The position numbers and the translations under genes are program-made. The notes below the pieces were generated by a model. That model was not told where the DNA came from, ran no database searches, and worked only from the letters and a program-made list of their open reading frames with translations. From Mesostigma viride (Eukaryota; Streptophyta; Mesostigmatophyceae; Mesostigmatales; Mesostigmataceae): a stretch of 64,000 nucleotides of DNA. Positions 44,690 through 56,126 of the stretch are shown piece by piece (the stretch's first letter is position 1; every line of letters starts with the position of its first letter). The stretch lies in contig RPFO01000072.1 in assembly GCA_009746045.1 (NCBI GenBank), positions 1,895,269-1,959,268 of the forward strand. The letters are read 5' to 3'.

Positions 44690-45505
44690 TTCATCTATGC
44701 AGACGACACCACCCTCTTCGAGGACACTGAGCACGTGCAGACGTGGCTTGACTGCCTGGCTATCGAGGCCCGCGCAGTGGTGGGGCTTGAGGTCAGCAAG
44801 AAGACAGAGGCTCTGGCGATTGGGCTCACTCAGCCACCGCCCGCCCTCTTTCTCCTTGACGGCTCTCGAGTCCTGTATATCGGGACCGCGTCAAGCTGCT
44901 GGGCAGCCTCCTCCCCAGCTGCGAGGCTGGTGTGGACCACCGCATTCGATCCCTCGCCTGGCACGCTTTACGCCAATACCGGGCCCTGTGGCGCAAGCCC
45001 CTGGGCAAGATAGAGAAACAGGACCTGTTTAAGGTCCTCGTCCTTCCTGTTCTTACGTATGGGGCCAAGAGGTGGACCCTCACCGCCGACCTGGCCCGAA
45101 AGCTGGACGGCGCGGTCACCAACATGCTGCGATCCATTTTCAGAGTAGGCTATGCTGCTCATGTTCGCAATGAAGACCTGTACCTCGGCATGCATGCCAT
45201 ATATCACGAGCGGCGCCTGCAGCTAGTAGGGCACTTAGCTCGCACCAACCAGGTAGACACCTCACGTGGCCCCCCCGCGGGACTGCGCCCAGCTCAGCCT
45301 GGCCGGCACCTCCTTACGTGGGCCGGGCCCCGTGATCGATGCTATACTCCGCCACTAGTTGTAGATAGATGTTGTAGATAGATGTTCAATGTAGATAGAT
45401 TAGACCGGTAGGACTGTTTGCACCCATCCATCCATCGATCCATCGGGGTTAATGCTCCGTGACTCCCCAACGGGAGCACAAGTCTAATTAATTAATTAAT
45501 TAATC
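44690..45505 (+). mobile_element. LINE reverse-transcriptase 3' fragment
   Basis: It starts in the RT active site (YADDTTLFED), continues VQTWLDCLAIEARAVVGLEV, shifts frame near 44,880-44,930, and then reads DLFKVLVLPVLTYGAKRWTL and RRLQLVGHLARTNQVDTSRG. Compared with 42,150-42,720 the C-terminal coding end is deleted: the text jumps from GRHLLTWAGPRD to the 3' UTR (tagatagatgttg). It ends in (attaatta)n at about 45,483-45,505. Confidence 0.82.
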
Positions 45506-45599
45506 TTCGGCGCTGGTACGCACTCCGCCAATTATATAACTGAGCCCTCTGGCACAAGCCCCTGGGTAAGCCCGAGAATCAATCAATTAATGATTAATG

Positions 45600-47290
45600 A
45601 AAGGAATTATAACGTTTAGAGCGGCAGCCCAGGTGCCAGTGCATGTGCTTCGGTTCTGGATGCCTGAGTGCTTGCATGACCCCCCCACGGTGAGCTCTGA
45701 TCACTGGTTGGTGCGTGTGACCATTCGGCTCTGGTTCCAGGCCCCAAAGCGCCGCGCTGGCCAGCCCAAGTGGGCCGCCCTAAAGCTGGATCGACGGCAC
45801 TACGCCCGGTACGTGGTAACCCCAAGGATCGACTGATCGGACGCCGACATGTACATATGCCGCATGCACGAACGGGCCCGCGTACGTGCAGGTGCCGGCG
45901 CCGCGTATCTGGAGGCCCTCTGGGCCCAGGCCTACGTACGTCGACGCGCTGGTCCAGAGTGCTCCTAACGCTCAGTGCCACTAGTTGCGGGCTTTTCCGA
46001 CCGCGCACCGTTGCTGGCGGCCCTGCATGATTCTGGCTGCCGTGCCCCGCCGACGCCCCGGCCCGCTCTACCGGTGCCAGGACAGCCGGCTGCGGTCCTG
46101 GCCGCCCGGCACCGCTTCGATCAAGCGTATATAACCGGGACCCGCTGCTGGAACCGCAGTGCTCAAGGCCGCCCTTGTGGAGGTGCCTACACCCATGTGC
46201 TTGCCGGATCTGGACGCAGAGGCGCCTGCAAGTGCATCACGGATGCCATTGAAGGCCAGTCAGGCTCGCAAACCGGCCAGGGCAAGGAAATGTGATACCA
46301 GCTTGACCGGCTAGGCGGACGGAGCTCTAGTGCAGCGCAATTCTGTGAAGCACACGGGGGACAGCGCGCGGCGCCAGTCAGCCTTGACCGTTGGTGGGCC
46401 CACAGTCAATGTCTCCTTGACGAGTGGGGCCTCATGCCCGCGCCCCCCGCCCCCCCCCCCCCTGGTAGCTCCACGTACCGGTCCCGGGGTGGAGCTACGC
46501 CCGTCTCAGCGTCACTGGACTGTCCCGCCGCCGCCCGCGGCGCCCTCCTCGGCCGTGGGCTACCAACGCCCAACGGTCCCTGCCTTGAAGGCTCAGGGCT
46601 GCCTTGCCACCGACGACGTCGTCCACCCCTTCACATTGGAGGAACCGGCTCCAGACGGCGCCCTTGCTCGCTTGCGGTACGGTCGCATGTACGGCAGTCG
46701 GCGAGCGTCGATCGACCACCCGTCGGCCAACTATAGCTGCTCAAGACCCCCGACCTCGCGGTGCGGGCCGGCTTCTGCTTGCGCTCTGCAACCGCGTTTT
46801 GCTCTCTGATGAGCCTTCACCTCGATCAGTGCTCATGAGTGGCAGACGGCCGCCATCCGAGTCCTGCAGTAGAAGAAGGGTTCTGCTACTGCAGACCCCA
46901 GTGAACTACCGGGGTGTCAATGCGCCTCCAAAGTGCCGCGCTGTTCAGGTGTCATTTACGTAAATTCGATCATGCGAATGCACTAGTGATGCTGCAATCA
47001 ATGATGCACAGGCTCTGCGCTGCCCTGGACCCTCACCTCATGAGTGAGTCTCGATCAGATGGTTTTCCGTAGAGGCCGCAACAGCTGGCATGGAAGTCTT
47101 TGTCGCGCGCCGGCTGGTCACTGGAGGAGATGCGTCGCATTTGCCCTGATGGTTTCCCGTTCATTTCGCGCTTCATTTTTGTCGACTATATGTCAAGAAG
47201 GCTTTTGACACAATCCTCTGGCCCGAGGCCCTTTGCATGGGCTATTCTAGCCCTGGACCGCGTGCCGCTACCATATATCGATCAGTATTA
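45600..47290 (+). pseudogene. Degenerate LINE endonuclease/RT fragment
   Basis: The start encodes VSSDHWLVRVTIRL, the SDH motif that ends APE-type endonucleases of LINEs. From about 47,090 to 47,290 broken frames match the RT fragment at 57.7 kb (CRAPAGHWRRC for VFVARRLMEEVRRL; KKAFDTILWPEAL for IKAFDTVLWEAL). Many stops and frameshifts are present, and the middle (45,960-46,990) is barely recognisable. It is another inactive copy in the plus orientation. Confidence 0.55.
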
Positions 47291-48185
47291 GAAAAATGGA
47301 TCGCAGCATGTCATGGTGAGACAACTATGTCTGGACACATGGCGATCCAACGCCGTGGAATATGTATTTTGAGGACCGTACTCTTAGCCAACGTCTTGAG
47401 CCCACCTCACCTTGTAAGCTATGCGTCCGCCTACTCAGTCTGGTACTGCATGGTTGTATTGCACCCACAGTGTTGCGCCCCGGCACCCTGCTGTGGAGAG
47501 AGCGCTCTGTGGCCTGCCCGGCATGCAGTGCGGAGAGAAGCTCGGGCGCCCCGCCCCCCTCATCATTGTGTATATGAAGTGAGACAGCTATGCCTGGACG
47601 CACGGCGATCCAACGCCATGAAAGGTTCCTTTGCTCTGTATTTGCACCTCCCACGTGACGCAATCACGTGCCAATTAACAAATCAACTCGAGGGTGATTC
47701 CCCATTCCTACTAAGTGAGACAACTACCTATGGTCGGAGAGCTATATCGCAGCAGAGGTGCTCGCAACTGGAATAAATCAATCAACGCACGAGCTCCCGC
47801 TGGGGAGTCACGGTGCACAATCATACATGCCGGTTGGCTTTCCATCCCTGGTTGCTACACAACAACGAGGGCAGAGACACTCATCCATCTCTCACTGTAA
47901 AGAAGGCAGGCCACATGTGCAATAAAAAGCTACTGACTCACAAGGAGCCAGGAATCAAGTGGAAGAACAACTGGTAGAATATAGGAAAGAGCGAAGGGGG
48001 TGACAAGGCTGGGATGAGGGCTGGCGGAGCTTATCTAGATCCTGGCCGGCGGACGACACCATGCACGCTCATGAAGGACACGGCATATGCTTAGACGTGG
48101 CTGTATAAGTCAATGAGAAGTCAATGAGACAACTCAATGTTATGTAGCTACAGACTGCTGTAGCTATAGTTGTCTCGCCACACAG
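47291..48185. other. Stretch with repeated gtgagacaacta blocks
   Basis: Direct repeats of gtgagacaactatgtctgga (47,317) and gtgagacagctatgcctgga (47,580) both lead into cggcgatccaacgcc-like text. A hairpin, gagacaac to gttgtctc, spans about 48,126-48,176 with tagctacag / ctgtagcta inside. No gene is seen. Confidence 0.5.
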
Positions 48186-48345
48186 ACTGCCTGGTGATCG
48201 AAGCCCGTTCAGTGGGCCAGTGGAGATCAGCAAGAATTAAAATGGAGGCCATGGCGGTAGGGCTCTCTGGTCCCCCACAACCCGACAACTCCACCCCCTA
48301 GATGGCGGCACTGCCCTCTATCGAGCGGTTCAAGCTGCCGATTCC
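48186..48345 (+). mobile_element. Small LINE RT fragment
   Basis: It encodes DCLVIEARS, KMEAMAVGLSGPPQP and IERFKLP in shifting frames, parallel to DCLAIEARAV, KTEALAIGLTQPPPA and the text that follows in the RT copy at 44.76-44.9 kb. It is a 160-bp relic. Confidence 0.55.
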
Positions 48346-48968
48346 TCATGATGTTGATGGGAGACAACCAAGGTGCAGGTATGCCTTCTGTCCATCTTGG
48401 CATGCCCGCGGCTAGCACCCAGCACCGTAGATGGGTAAATGATTTGGGAGAGCAGAGCAGACTGGTGTGGGCATCTGGTACAACAAGGACGAAGTATCCC
48501 TGCACCAAAGAACAAGTTGTGACGGCCTTCTTAGCCCTCCCACTTCATCCCGGGTCCTCCAGTGACATCATCTGGCAGAATCTGCCTCGGCAACCGCCTG
48601 TCAAGTCAGCGACCAGCACGGGCACATGAAAATAGCAACGGAGCTTTGTTACTTTCTGAAAGGTTGCTACCAAAAGGGTTCCAGATTTGCTGCTCCCTAG
48701 AGCAACCATACCTGGACATATCCACGCTGTACCTTCTCCCTAGCGCATGTCAATTAAAGCAACCACATGTGGAACTCTGCCCTCCCCAAATGCCAACAAC
48801 CTATATAACTGGCCCAACAAGCTTGGATTTACCGATATTTTGCCAAGTGCCGTGCCATACCTGCACATCTCGGGAGCCCTGTTGCCCCCATCCCCATCCT
48901 GCAGCCCGGCCCCATGCCCCCACATCCACACCCATAAGCGCCACGGATACCATATAACCAATCTTCAT
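48346..48968. other. Stretch with no supported gene
   Basis: Only short, unrecognised open frames occur here. Confidence 0.4.
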
Positions 48969-49046
48969 TAATATAATAGCCATTCTTGATTGATATAGTA
49001 GCCATTCTTGATTGATATAGTAGCCATTCTTGATTAATATAATAGC
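48969..49046. repeat. Tandem repeat of atatagtagccattcttgatt
   Basis: Three to four copies of a 24-bp unit (tagccattcttgattgatat plus agta) lie in a row. Confidence 0.85.
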
Positions 49047-52000
49047 ACACACTTGTTTAACTTAGGACCTCCATATTTTACTTGCTAGTCTCTCTTCCCT
49101 GCAATGTCCTGCTGATTCACATGAATCACCATGATAAATCACGTACTTCAAGTTATTTATAAGCGTCCATGTAACCATAGACCGCTGGTTCCATCAACTT
49201 ATGCAGCGCACCTTCATGGTCAGCAGCACGAGCTGCGACGCAGGTATCCACTGGGGTGCGATGACCTGTGCTCCCACAGATCAAATCACCCAGCACCGTG
49301 GATTGCGTCCCCATTTCGTCCCCATTTCGTCCCCATGTAGTTCACCCGCAAGGCACACCCCGAGACGGCACAAAAAATGAGTTTGAGACTCGATGGCCAA
49401 GTCACTGTCAATTAATGACGGAATAAACGACAGCCAAGCAGAATGAGGCCCCCGCGGCCTCTAACATGCGTCCAGCACCACCCGCCGCACGAACCATGCG
49501 GCCTCAGGTAGGGCAAACGCTCTTTGTCAGGTCGCACTATCTCTTTCGTTTCGATCTCAGGTAGGGCATACGACCAAAGACGTCCGCGGTGGCATAGTCC
49601 CACATACACGCTGCGCCCTATATCTGTATGCTACTGTATGTGGCCTGTGGGGGGTCGAGGCTGTGGGAAGATGCGGAGTACCGACGGCATGACAGTTGCT
49701 CTACAGTCTACAAAACCAGAGTGATGATTTGTTGCCAGGCACCATGACAGGCACCGGGTTTTCCCACGCGGCCAGGAATTCCCATGCCTTGGTTCCCATG
49801 CCGGCACTCGCATGTCTACAGGGAGCACGAATGCCCTAGCTTGCGTGCCCAAACCCATGCGAGACCGCCACGAAAATCCAACCCACAAAATCCAACCAGA
49901 CGGAGACAGACCACATAGAAGGTCTGGCACAACGCCAAGGACCCTCGCACGAGAACCCCGTGCGTGCCCCTATTTGGACTACAATGTCCCAAGCAATCCC
50001 TACTTGAGCATGCAAACAGGGATACCAAGGGTGGCCTGCGCTGGCTGTCTCGAGGACACAGTGGTCACTATACGACAGAATGAAGCCCTGCGCTGGCTGT
50101 CTCGTGGACACATGCCAAACTCACGCACGTTTCGCCAATTGAGTCGCTGGCTGAGATGGCGTTTGGCCGAATAAAGATAACCCGTAGCGCCTACATCCTA
50201 CTCGTCGTTGATCCTCGTGTGTCCATGACATCGGCCTCAGTGTCTTCACGTGGGCAGGGTGGGGGGAGGGGGGGGAGGGGGATGGGACACTGCACCTTGC
50301 GCTCGGTCATGATCCCGCCTGACGCACCCGCCGTCGCCAGCCCACGGTCAAATCGCACCAGGCTCTGCCAGGGTGCCAGCGACCCGCAGCCAGCAAGAGC
50401 GGGAGCGAGAGTACGGGGGGGGCGCATCGAGCAGTAAGCACCTTCTCGGAGGCTGACTAGACCCCCATGATAAGGGGTGGGTGGCACATTCATCCTACCA
50501 AGTTGTGTGCAAATGTCGTCTTGCAGAGCGGCCGGCCGCAGCCTATATGAAATCAAAGGTTGACGTGGGATGGTCCAGTAAACCAGAGCCAAGGGACATT
50601 CGAATCCACGGAGGAACCCAACCAAATAGTACTACGAAAGAGCTCTGCTTCGATGGCCTAGGTCCTCCTTTTCTTCGCAGCGACTCGCGTGCGCACGGCA
50701 CGCCCGTTGTGGGTTTCGATCTGGTAGAGGCCGCTGTCTGAGACCAGGGGAGACAAGCAACCGGGAAGGCAATGGAAACTGTCCAAGGACCAAGCACAGC
50801 ACAGAGCGTAGAGCCCGATCGACCAGGCCAAGCTGTCTTGCCAAGGAAACGCAGGGTAGGGGCCGGCAGGGGAGCGAAAATTAATCCTCGCACAAGCACT
50901 GTGACAACTGCTGAGCAGGCATTGCGCACAATGAGGGTACTACGTGCGCTGCATGGGGGAAAGTGCGTGGTGTGCTATGCGAAATGGGGAACAGCGGACT
51001 GGCGGAAGTAGCGCTGCATGACGAAAATGTGGGGCAGCACAGCGCTCCCGTGCCACACAGTGCTCGCTCGACCTCACACCACCCAGCACTCCGCACACAC
51101 AGTGCTTGTCCCGCCATGCTCCCGTGTTCATTTGGATGGCTCACTGGACCTCCCTATCACCAACATCCAAGCTCAACCCACCCCTTCCCCCAGGCAACCC
51201 TACAAGTGGCTGGCTTCCAATCGTCGCGTCCTGGGCAAGGCGCTATCAAACTGGAGAGTAGAACCCCCAAGCACCCACATTCCACTAGATCCTCATAATC
51301 ATCGCAGTTGCACAAAACTGACTCACCTGCTCGTCCCCGCTGAGCTGCCCGGCCAGAACGCGCTGCTCCCACAGGCATGCACAAGCAAGGGGGGAGGGAG
51401 GGGAGCAGGCGAGGGGGGGGGGATGTGTGCCCACGATAGAGGAATGCCGCAAACACAGGAGACGTGCCAGCGTCCGCGCAAGCAAAGAATGCAAGCAAGC
51501 ACAGGTCGCGTCACCGTCAGCCATTCACAGCGCAGACACAGATACACATGCGGTGCATCTGAACGCAAGTGGTAACAAACCAGCAGTGACAAGGACGCAT
51601 GAGCCGCAAGGGTTAACAGGCAAGAGCAGAGAAGCAAGCAAAAACAATTACGCACGTACAGCAGCCAGATTAAGATCCGGTCTACAAGGAAAGTTGGAGG
51701 GTGTAAACATGAAAGTTTGCGCGGGTCGAGCAGCAGATGCGAGGGCCGGCGGAATCGGTCCATCCGAATCAGCAAGCAGAGATTCCAGATTCCTAGTACA
51801 GCCTTCTCGGCCCGCACCAAACTTACCTTTTCGGCCCGGTATTTAGGGGTAAAACTTTCTTGGGGAGGCCTCCCCAAGGGACTTGGTTTTCCCCCCAAAA
51901 CGAAAACCGAAAGTTACCTGACGGCTGATACGTGGACAAAAACATCCGGGTTTCTACACGAAACTAGGGCAAGGAGACAATGTCAAGCGTGACATCCGAG

Positions 52001-52560
52001 CCTTATCCGTACGTCGCTGCCAGATCCAAGGGATGCCATGAGCTGACTCGCGCCGACCAAGCTTCATGTTTGAGTTTTGGGCCCTCCAACTCTCCGTGTA
52101 GACCGGGCCTACCCATGGGCCGGTCTAGAGCTGTAAGGGTCATGGGAATCTTGACGAAGACAGCCATGCCTGCACACGCATGGAGGAACCATGAACAATG
52201 CAGGCATGGGCTTGCTATCGGATTCATTGGATGCTTGATCGAACACCGCTATTGCATCTCACCACCACCACCACCCTTGTCCCCCCCCCCCCCTTCCCTC
52301 CCCTCACCGCCCCCCCCCCCCACACACACCTGGACCAGCGAGGCCATCCATTCCTCGGGCTCCCATGCCAACTCATCACCCACTGCGCTGGGTGGCGGCG
52401 CCTGCCCTTCATATCCACGATTCAGCATGCCCGCCCCCATCATATTCACAATCTGGTCAGATGTGGCATCTGCTCTCGATGGCGATGTGGCGGTGCCCCC
52501 CCCCACTTGGTTTCGCCGCAGGTACCGCAGAGTGGTGTAAATCTGCGCGCATGCATGCAG
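49047..52560. other. 3.5 kb with no supported gene
   Basis: Open frames on both strands up to about 190 codons occur, but none shows a known domain or a consistent exon pattern. A C-rich patch with ccacc words lies at 52,260-52,325, and a G-rich patch at 50,260-50,283. ATG-rich chance frames dominate. Confidence 0.35.
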
Positions 52561-52682
52561 GCAATAGAAGTTGATACAGTAGAAATTGATACAATAGAAG
52601 TTGATACAGTAGAAATTGATACAATAGAAGTTGATACAGTAGAAATTGATACAATAGAAGTTGATACAGTAGAAATTGATAC
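52561..52682. repeat. 30-bp minisatellite, 4 copies
   Basis: The unit acaatagaagttgatacagt plus agaaattgat repeats at 52,561, 52,591, 52,621 and 52,651 with almost no change. The period is a multiple of three, so it encodes a repetitive peptide in open frames, but no gene context supports coding. Confidence 0.95.
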
Positions 52683-53060
52683 TACCATAATACTGCAGGG
52701 GCTTACGATATTCAAATGTCAGTGATAATGTTGCTGGGCATTCTCCGGGCTCGTACAAATCCACTCTGCCTGGATATACTGAATATGTCACCATGCACCA
52801 GAGTCGCAAATCAGGTCACCCAGGGACCAGAATTATGCATGTGACGTGAGAGCTCAGCTAGCTCTTCGCACGAAAATCCCAGCCATTCCCATATTCGCAA
52901 ACCTTGGCCGCCGAGTCTCAGCGGCATGAACATCAGAGTGGCCCCATCATCAGGAACCAGCCTAGCAAGACAGGCCCACCCTTGTGTTGCGCCTTCAGCC
53001 TGGTGACGCATGTGACCACGCACCCCATCCACATCTTCTCCACCATTGTCTGTCAAGTCA

Positions 53061-53174
53061 CCACCTTCACATCCTACACACCATCATCTGTCAATTCGCC
53101 ACCTTCACATCCTACACACCATCATCTGCCAACTCACCACCTTCACATCCTACACACCATCGTCTGCCAACTCA
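53061..53174. repeat. 38-bp minisatellite, 3 copies
   Basis: Units starting ccaccttcacatcctacaca begin at 53,061, 53,099 and 53,137. Confidence 0.93.
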
Positions 53175-53597
53175 CCACGTCCACCCACTGCGACTTATAT
53201 CGTTCCTCCGACGCCGTCAGCCGGTATCCAGCCGCATCCACCAACATCTCCTCGCAACCCCACTGTGGTGCGACACATGATTGATGAAAATGGACGGGGA
53301 GAGAAGGGGACAGAGCAAGGGAGGCACAAGGGGCACCCAAGGGAGCGAGGAGAGGACAGGTGTGGCCAGCGGCAGAGGGGAATACCAGGAAAGTGAGGAC
53401 CCCGGAAATTGAGAACACCCGAAGAGAAACAGCGCACGGCCGTGCGCTTGGCAGCCGTGCATCCATGGGGGCCACATAGCACTGCAATGCCTTACAATGG
53501 CAACCACCAAGCGGGCAAGAGAGATTCTGGGACATCACTTTCGGGAGATTTGCTACTTATGTTTTCCCGAGATTCAATGTCAATTTCAGATACTGAC
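53175..53597. other. Stretch with no supported gene
   Basis: I see no gene, RNA or repeat here. Confidence 0.35.
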
Positions 53598-53599
53598 TA

Positions 53600-53811
53600 C
53601 AGTCATTCACGCCTTAAGTTGAGTTCAAGGTTTTCGACGAACAACCCAACTTAAGGCGTGAATGGCTCTACTAAATTGTACTAATTTGAATTTAACATAC
53701 TAAAATATACTATTCTAAACTACTTTGAACTTAGAATGCCGAGATCCTATGCGAACCAACTTAAGGCGTGAACACAACTTAAGCCAACCCAACTTACGGC
53801 GTGAATGACTG
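53600..53811. mobile_element. Tc1/mariner-like MITE with TA duplication
   Basis: This 212-bp element starts CAGTCATTCACGCCTTAAGT and ends in its inverted complement, ACTTACGGCGTGAATGACTG (one difference). TA dinucleotides flank both ends (53,598-53,599 and 53,812-53,813). CAGT termini plus a TA duplication are typical of Tc1/mariner. The interior holds two further copies of acttaaggcgtgaa (53,650 and 53,759), giving a complex foldback. There is no transposase. Confidence 0.88.
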
Positions 53812-53813
53812 TA

Positions 53814-55839
53814 CGTACTACAGAATAGAAATACGGTGTATCGGCGGCTTACGGTACTCGCGTCACTAGACGCAGCCTCGCAACGATCAGCATCGCCAAC
53901 CGCCTACTTGCTTAGGGTAGCGCTACTAGTGCAAGCGGCTCTAGCCCAGCACGCTTGCATTCGAGAATTCGGTTGTGCCACATGGCTTTAGCGTTCTTCT
54001 AGCATTTTTTGTTCTTGCTGAAGCATAGATGGCACTAGCAGTTTCTCTAGCATGCTGGCGTTTCTTTGTAACATACGACACTACCGATTTGCTCTAGCAT
54101 TTGGCATTTGGTTGTAGCATGGATTGTCGTCGTGGTTGTAGCATGGATGGCTGTAGCGTACAGCATTCGATCATACCATACAACCATAGCACACGGCTCT
54201 AGCATCTACCTAGAAGAAGCAAAGGACGAAAATCTTGGTTCTTCCTTCCTCAGAGCAAGCGCCGCCCGTATCAGCTCACCGCCAACTGCAGCGCGACGCG
54301 GTGCCGTGAGAACCCTTGGTCATGCAGCTGGCGCGTGCAGTCTACGAGCTCCCACAGGACCGCTCCGGATGGACGGCCCATGTTCTGGATGCACAGCTGG
54401 CACGCGCCAGGTGTCATCGGGGGAGGCAAGAACCAAAAGTGGGGGGGGGCAGCAGCGTGGGGTAGACAGGAAGCAAGGAGGGGGGAGAAACACGGGGAGG
54501 GAAGAACCAAAAGGAGCAGGGAGCAGGGAAGAATCAAGAAAACAGAGAATTTTTTTGTTTAGTAACACACACATCAGTGACAAGAGTTTATGGGAACAGC
54601 TTTAGTTTCTATTCAGGAGAGTTAATCGCAAACAAATTCTTTGTTCCTCTGGCCACTATGGCATGTCATTCAAAAAGAGGTGCCGGAAGTGGAAGAAGTG
54701 TCGTGTAGTAGAATGGAGACCAAATGGGGCTGCCATTGGCTGTAGGTATGGTGACCAGCTGGCAATGCCATATCAGCAGTCTGCTTGAGATATATTTAGT
54801 GTGCTACGTTGGAAAATGCTACCACACCCATGAGCGTACGCCCATGTACAACAAGAGGATTACCTCAAAGAAGCACCGATCAATTCGGCTTGCCAGTTGA
54901 GCCAGCGAACTCCGACCCGCCCCATCTTGCCCCATGCACCGCACAAGTGTTACTGGGCCTTTGCGGGGGACCCCTGATGACCTATCCAGGGGGTGGAAGC
55001 CGGTACAGCGAGGAAAGCATGATGCTAGCACCCGCATGTGCCTGGGCGGGGGATGCGGCACCTTGCTATATAAGGACATGCTTTGATTGCACTGAGCATG
55101 TATAAAATGGAAAGGACCGCCATTTCGCCCCGTGCAAGAATCACCCCCAACCAGGCGAACTTGCCATAAGCCTTCCGGCAATAGACTGGACGAGAAAGAT
55201 GCGTACATGTCGGGCAGACTTTTGCATGCCAGATATCACAAGTCCGTGTTGACCACCTACCGCGCTGGCGTCCTAGGGAATTAGTAACCCCCCAAGTTGC
55301 CGAAACAAACGTGCGCGGAGACCCACCAAGCAAATCACGTTGAACAACAGCGTCTGCACACTACTGTTACAGTGCTTGAAAGCAGCGCAGCGCGGTTCGG
55401 TTATGGAAAGGCCTTACTCTCGGGCCACATAAGTATCGGTGCTCCACTGTGACCTCCGCGCAATGCAGCCGTGAATCTGATTTCACCTGACTAAACTGAC
55501 TAGTCGTGACTTACCTTAGCGAAACGACTACGGGCGTGATCTCACACAATGCCGCACATCGGCCATGTGCGGTTTCCTGGGGATTGATCATCCGAACAAC
55601 TTGTACAGCCAGCCCAGTTCTTGCGATTTAAACTGTCGTAAGATATGGTCAGGCATTCGCGTCAGCCATGCGGATGCTAGGAAGTCTAGCTATGTCGATC
55701 GATCGATCTATATCTGTGCGTAAAATCTTGCTCATCAATTATTGGCAACTTGGCATGTAATTTATTCAATGACGGAGAGTGCTCATTCTCGCTTGCATCC
55801 TAGTTATTTTCCAGCAATGTCACAGCATCCCCGAGCATT
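53814..55839. other. 2 kb with no supported gene
   Basis: The segment 53,990-54,210 has many ctagcat and gtagcat words (degenerate tandem). A G-rich, A-rich patch lies at 54,420-54,545. No coding sequence is recognised. Confidence 0.4.
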
Positions 55840-56124
55840 CAGGGCATTCCGGAGTACCCCGCCAATCCAAAAGGACCGGAATGACTGACCACCAACCCGC
55901 GCGAAGCGCCGAGCGGAGCGAGCACCGTACTGTTCAGCGGGCCGCGAACGAAGCGAGCACCGTACTATCCAGCTAGCGGGCCGCGAGCGAAGCGAGCACC
56001 GTACTGTTCCCCTCTCCGGAGCGCAGTGAAGGACCACGTACTACGCAGTGAGCGGGCAGCGGGCAGGCCCTGAACCGCCCCAAAGTGCTTTTTTTGGCTG
56101 GGCGAAGCCAGCGGGTCACACTAG
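55840..56124 (+). mobile_element. Helitron-like non-autonomous element, copy B
   Basis: This is homologous to 29,281-29,594 with the same gcgaagcg-rich body and the same 3' end: hairpin ggctgggcgaagccagc (56,096-56,112), gggtcaca, CTAG (56,121-56,124) and T. The left boundary is approximate. A hAT-like element inserted just beyond its end. Confidence 0.65.
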
Positions 56125-56126
56125 TT

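Noticed and set aside
45960-46990. Stand-alone gene from the 159-codon frame at 46,330-46,809
   Set aside because: Pro/Arg-rich translation without motifs, lying inside a degenerate LINE.
48969-49046. Possible origin or promoter from AT-rich tandem repeats
   Set aside because: It is a simple 24-bp tandem repeat with no associated gene.
52561-52682. CRISPR-like array
   Set aside because: The 30-bp units abut each other with no unique spacers, and the genome is eukaryotic.
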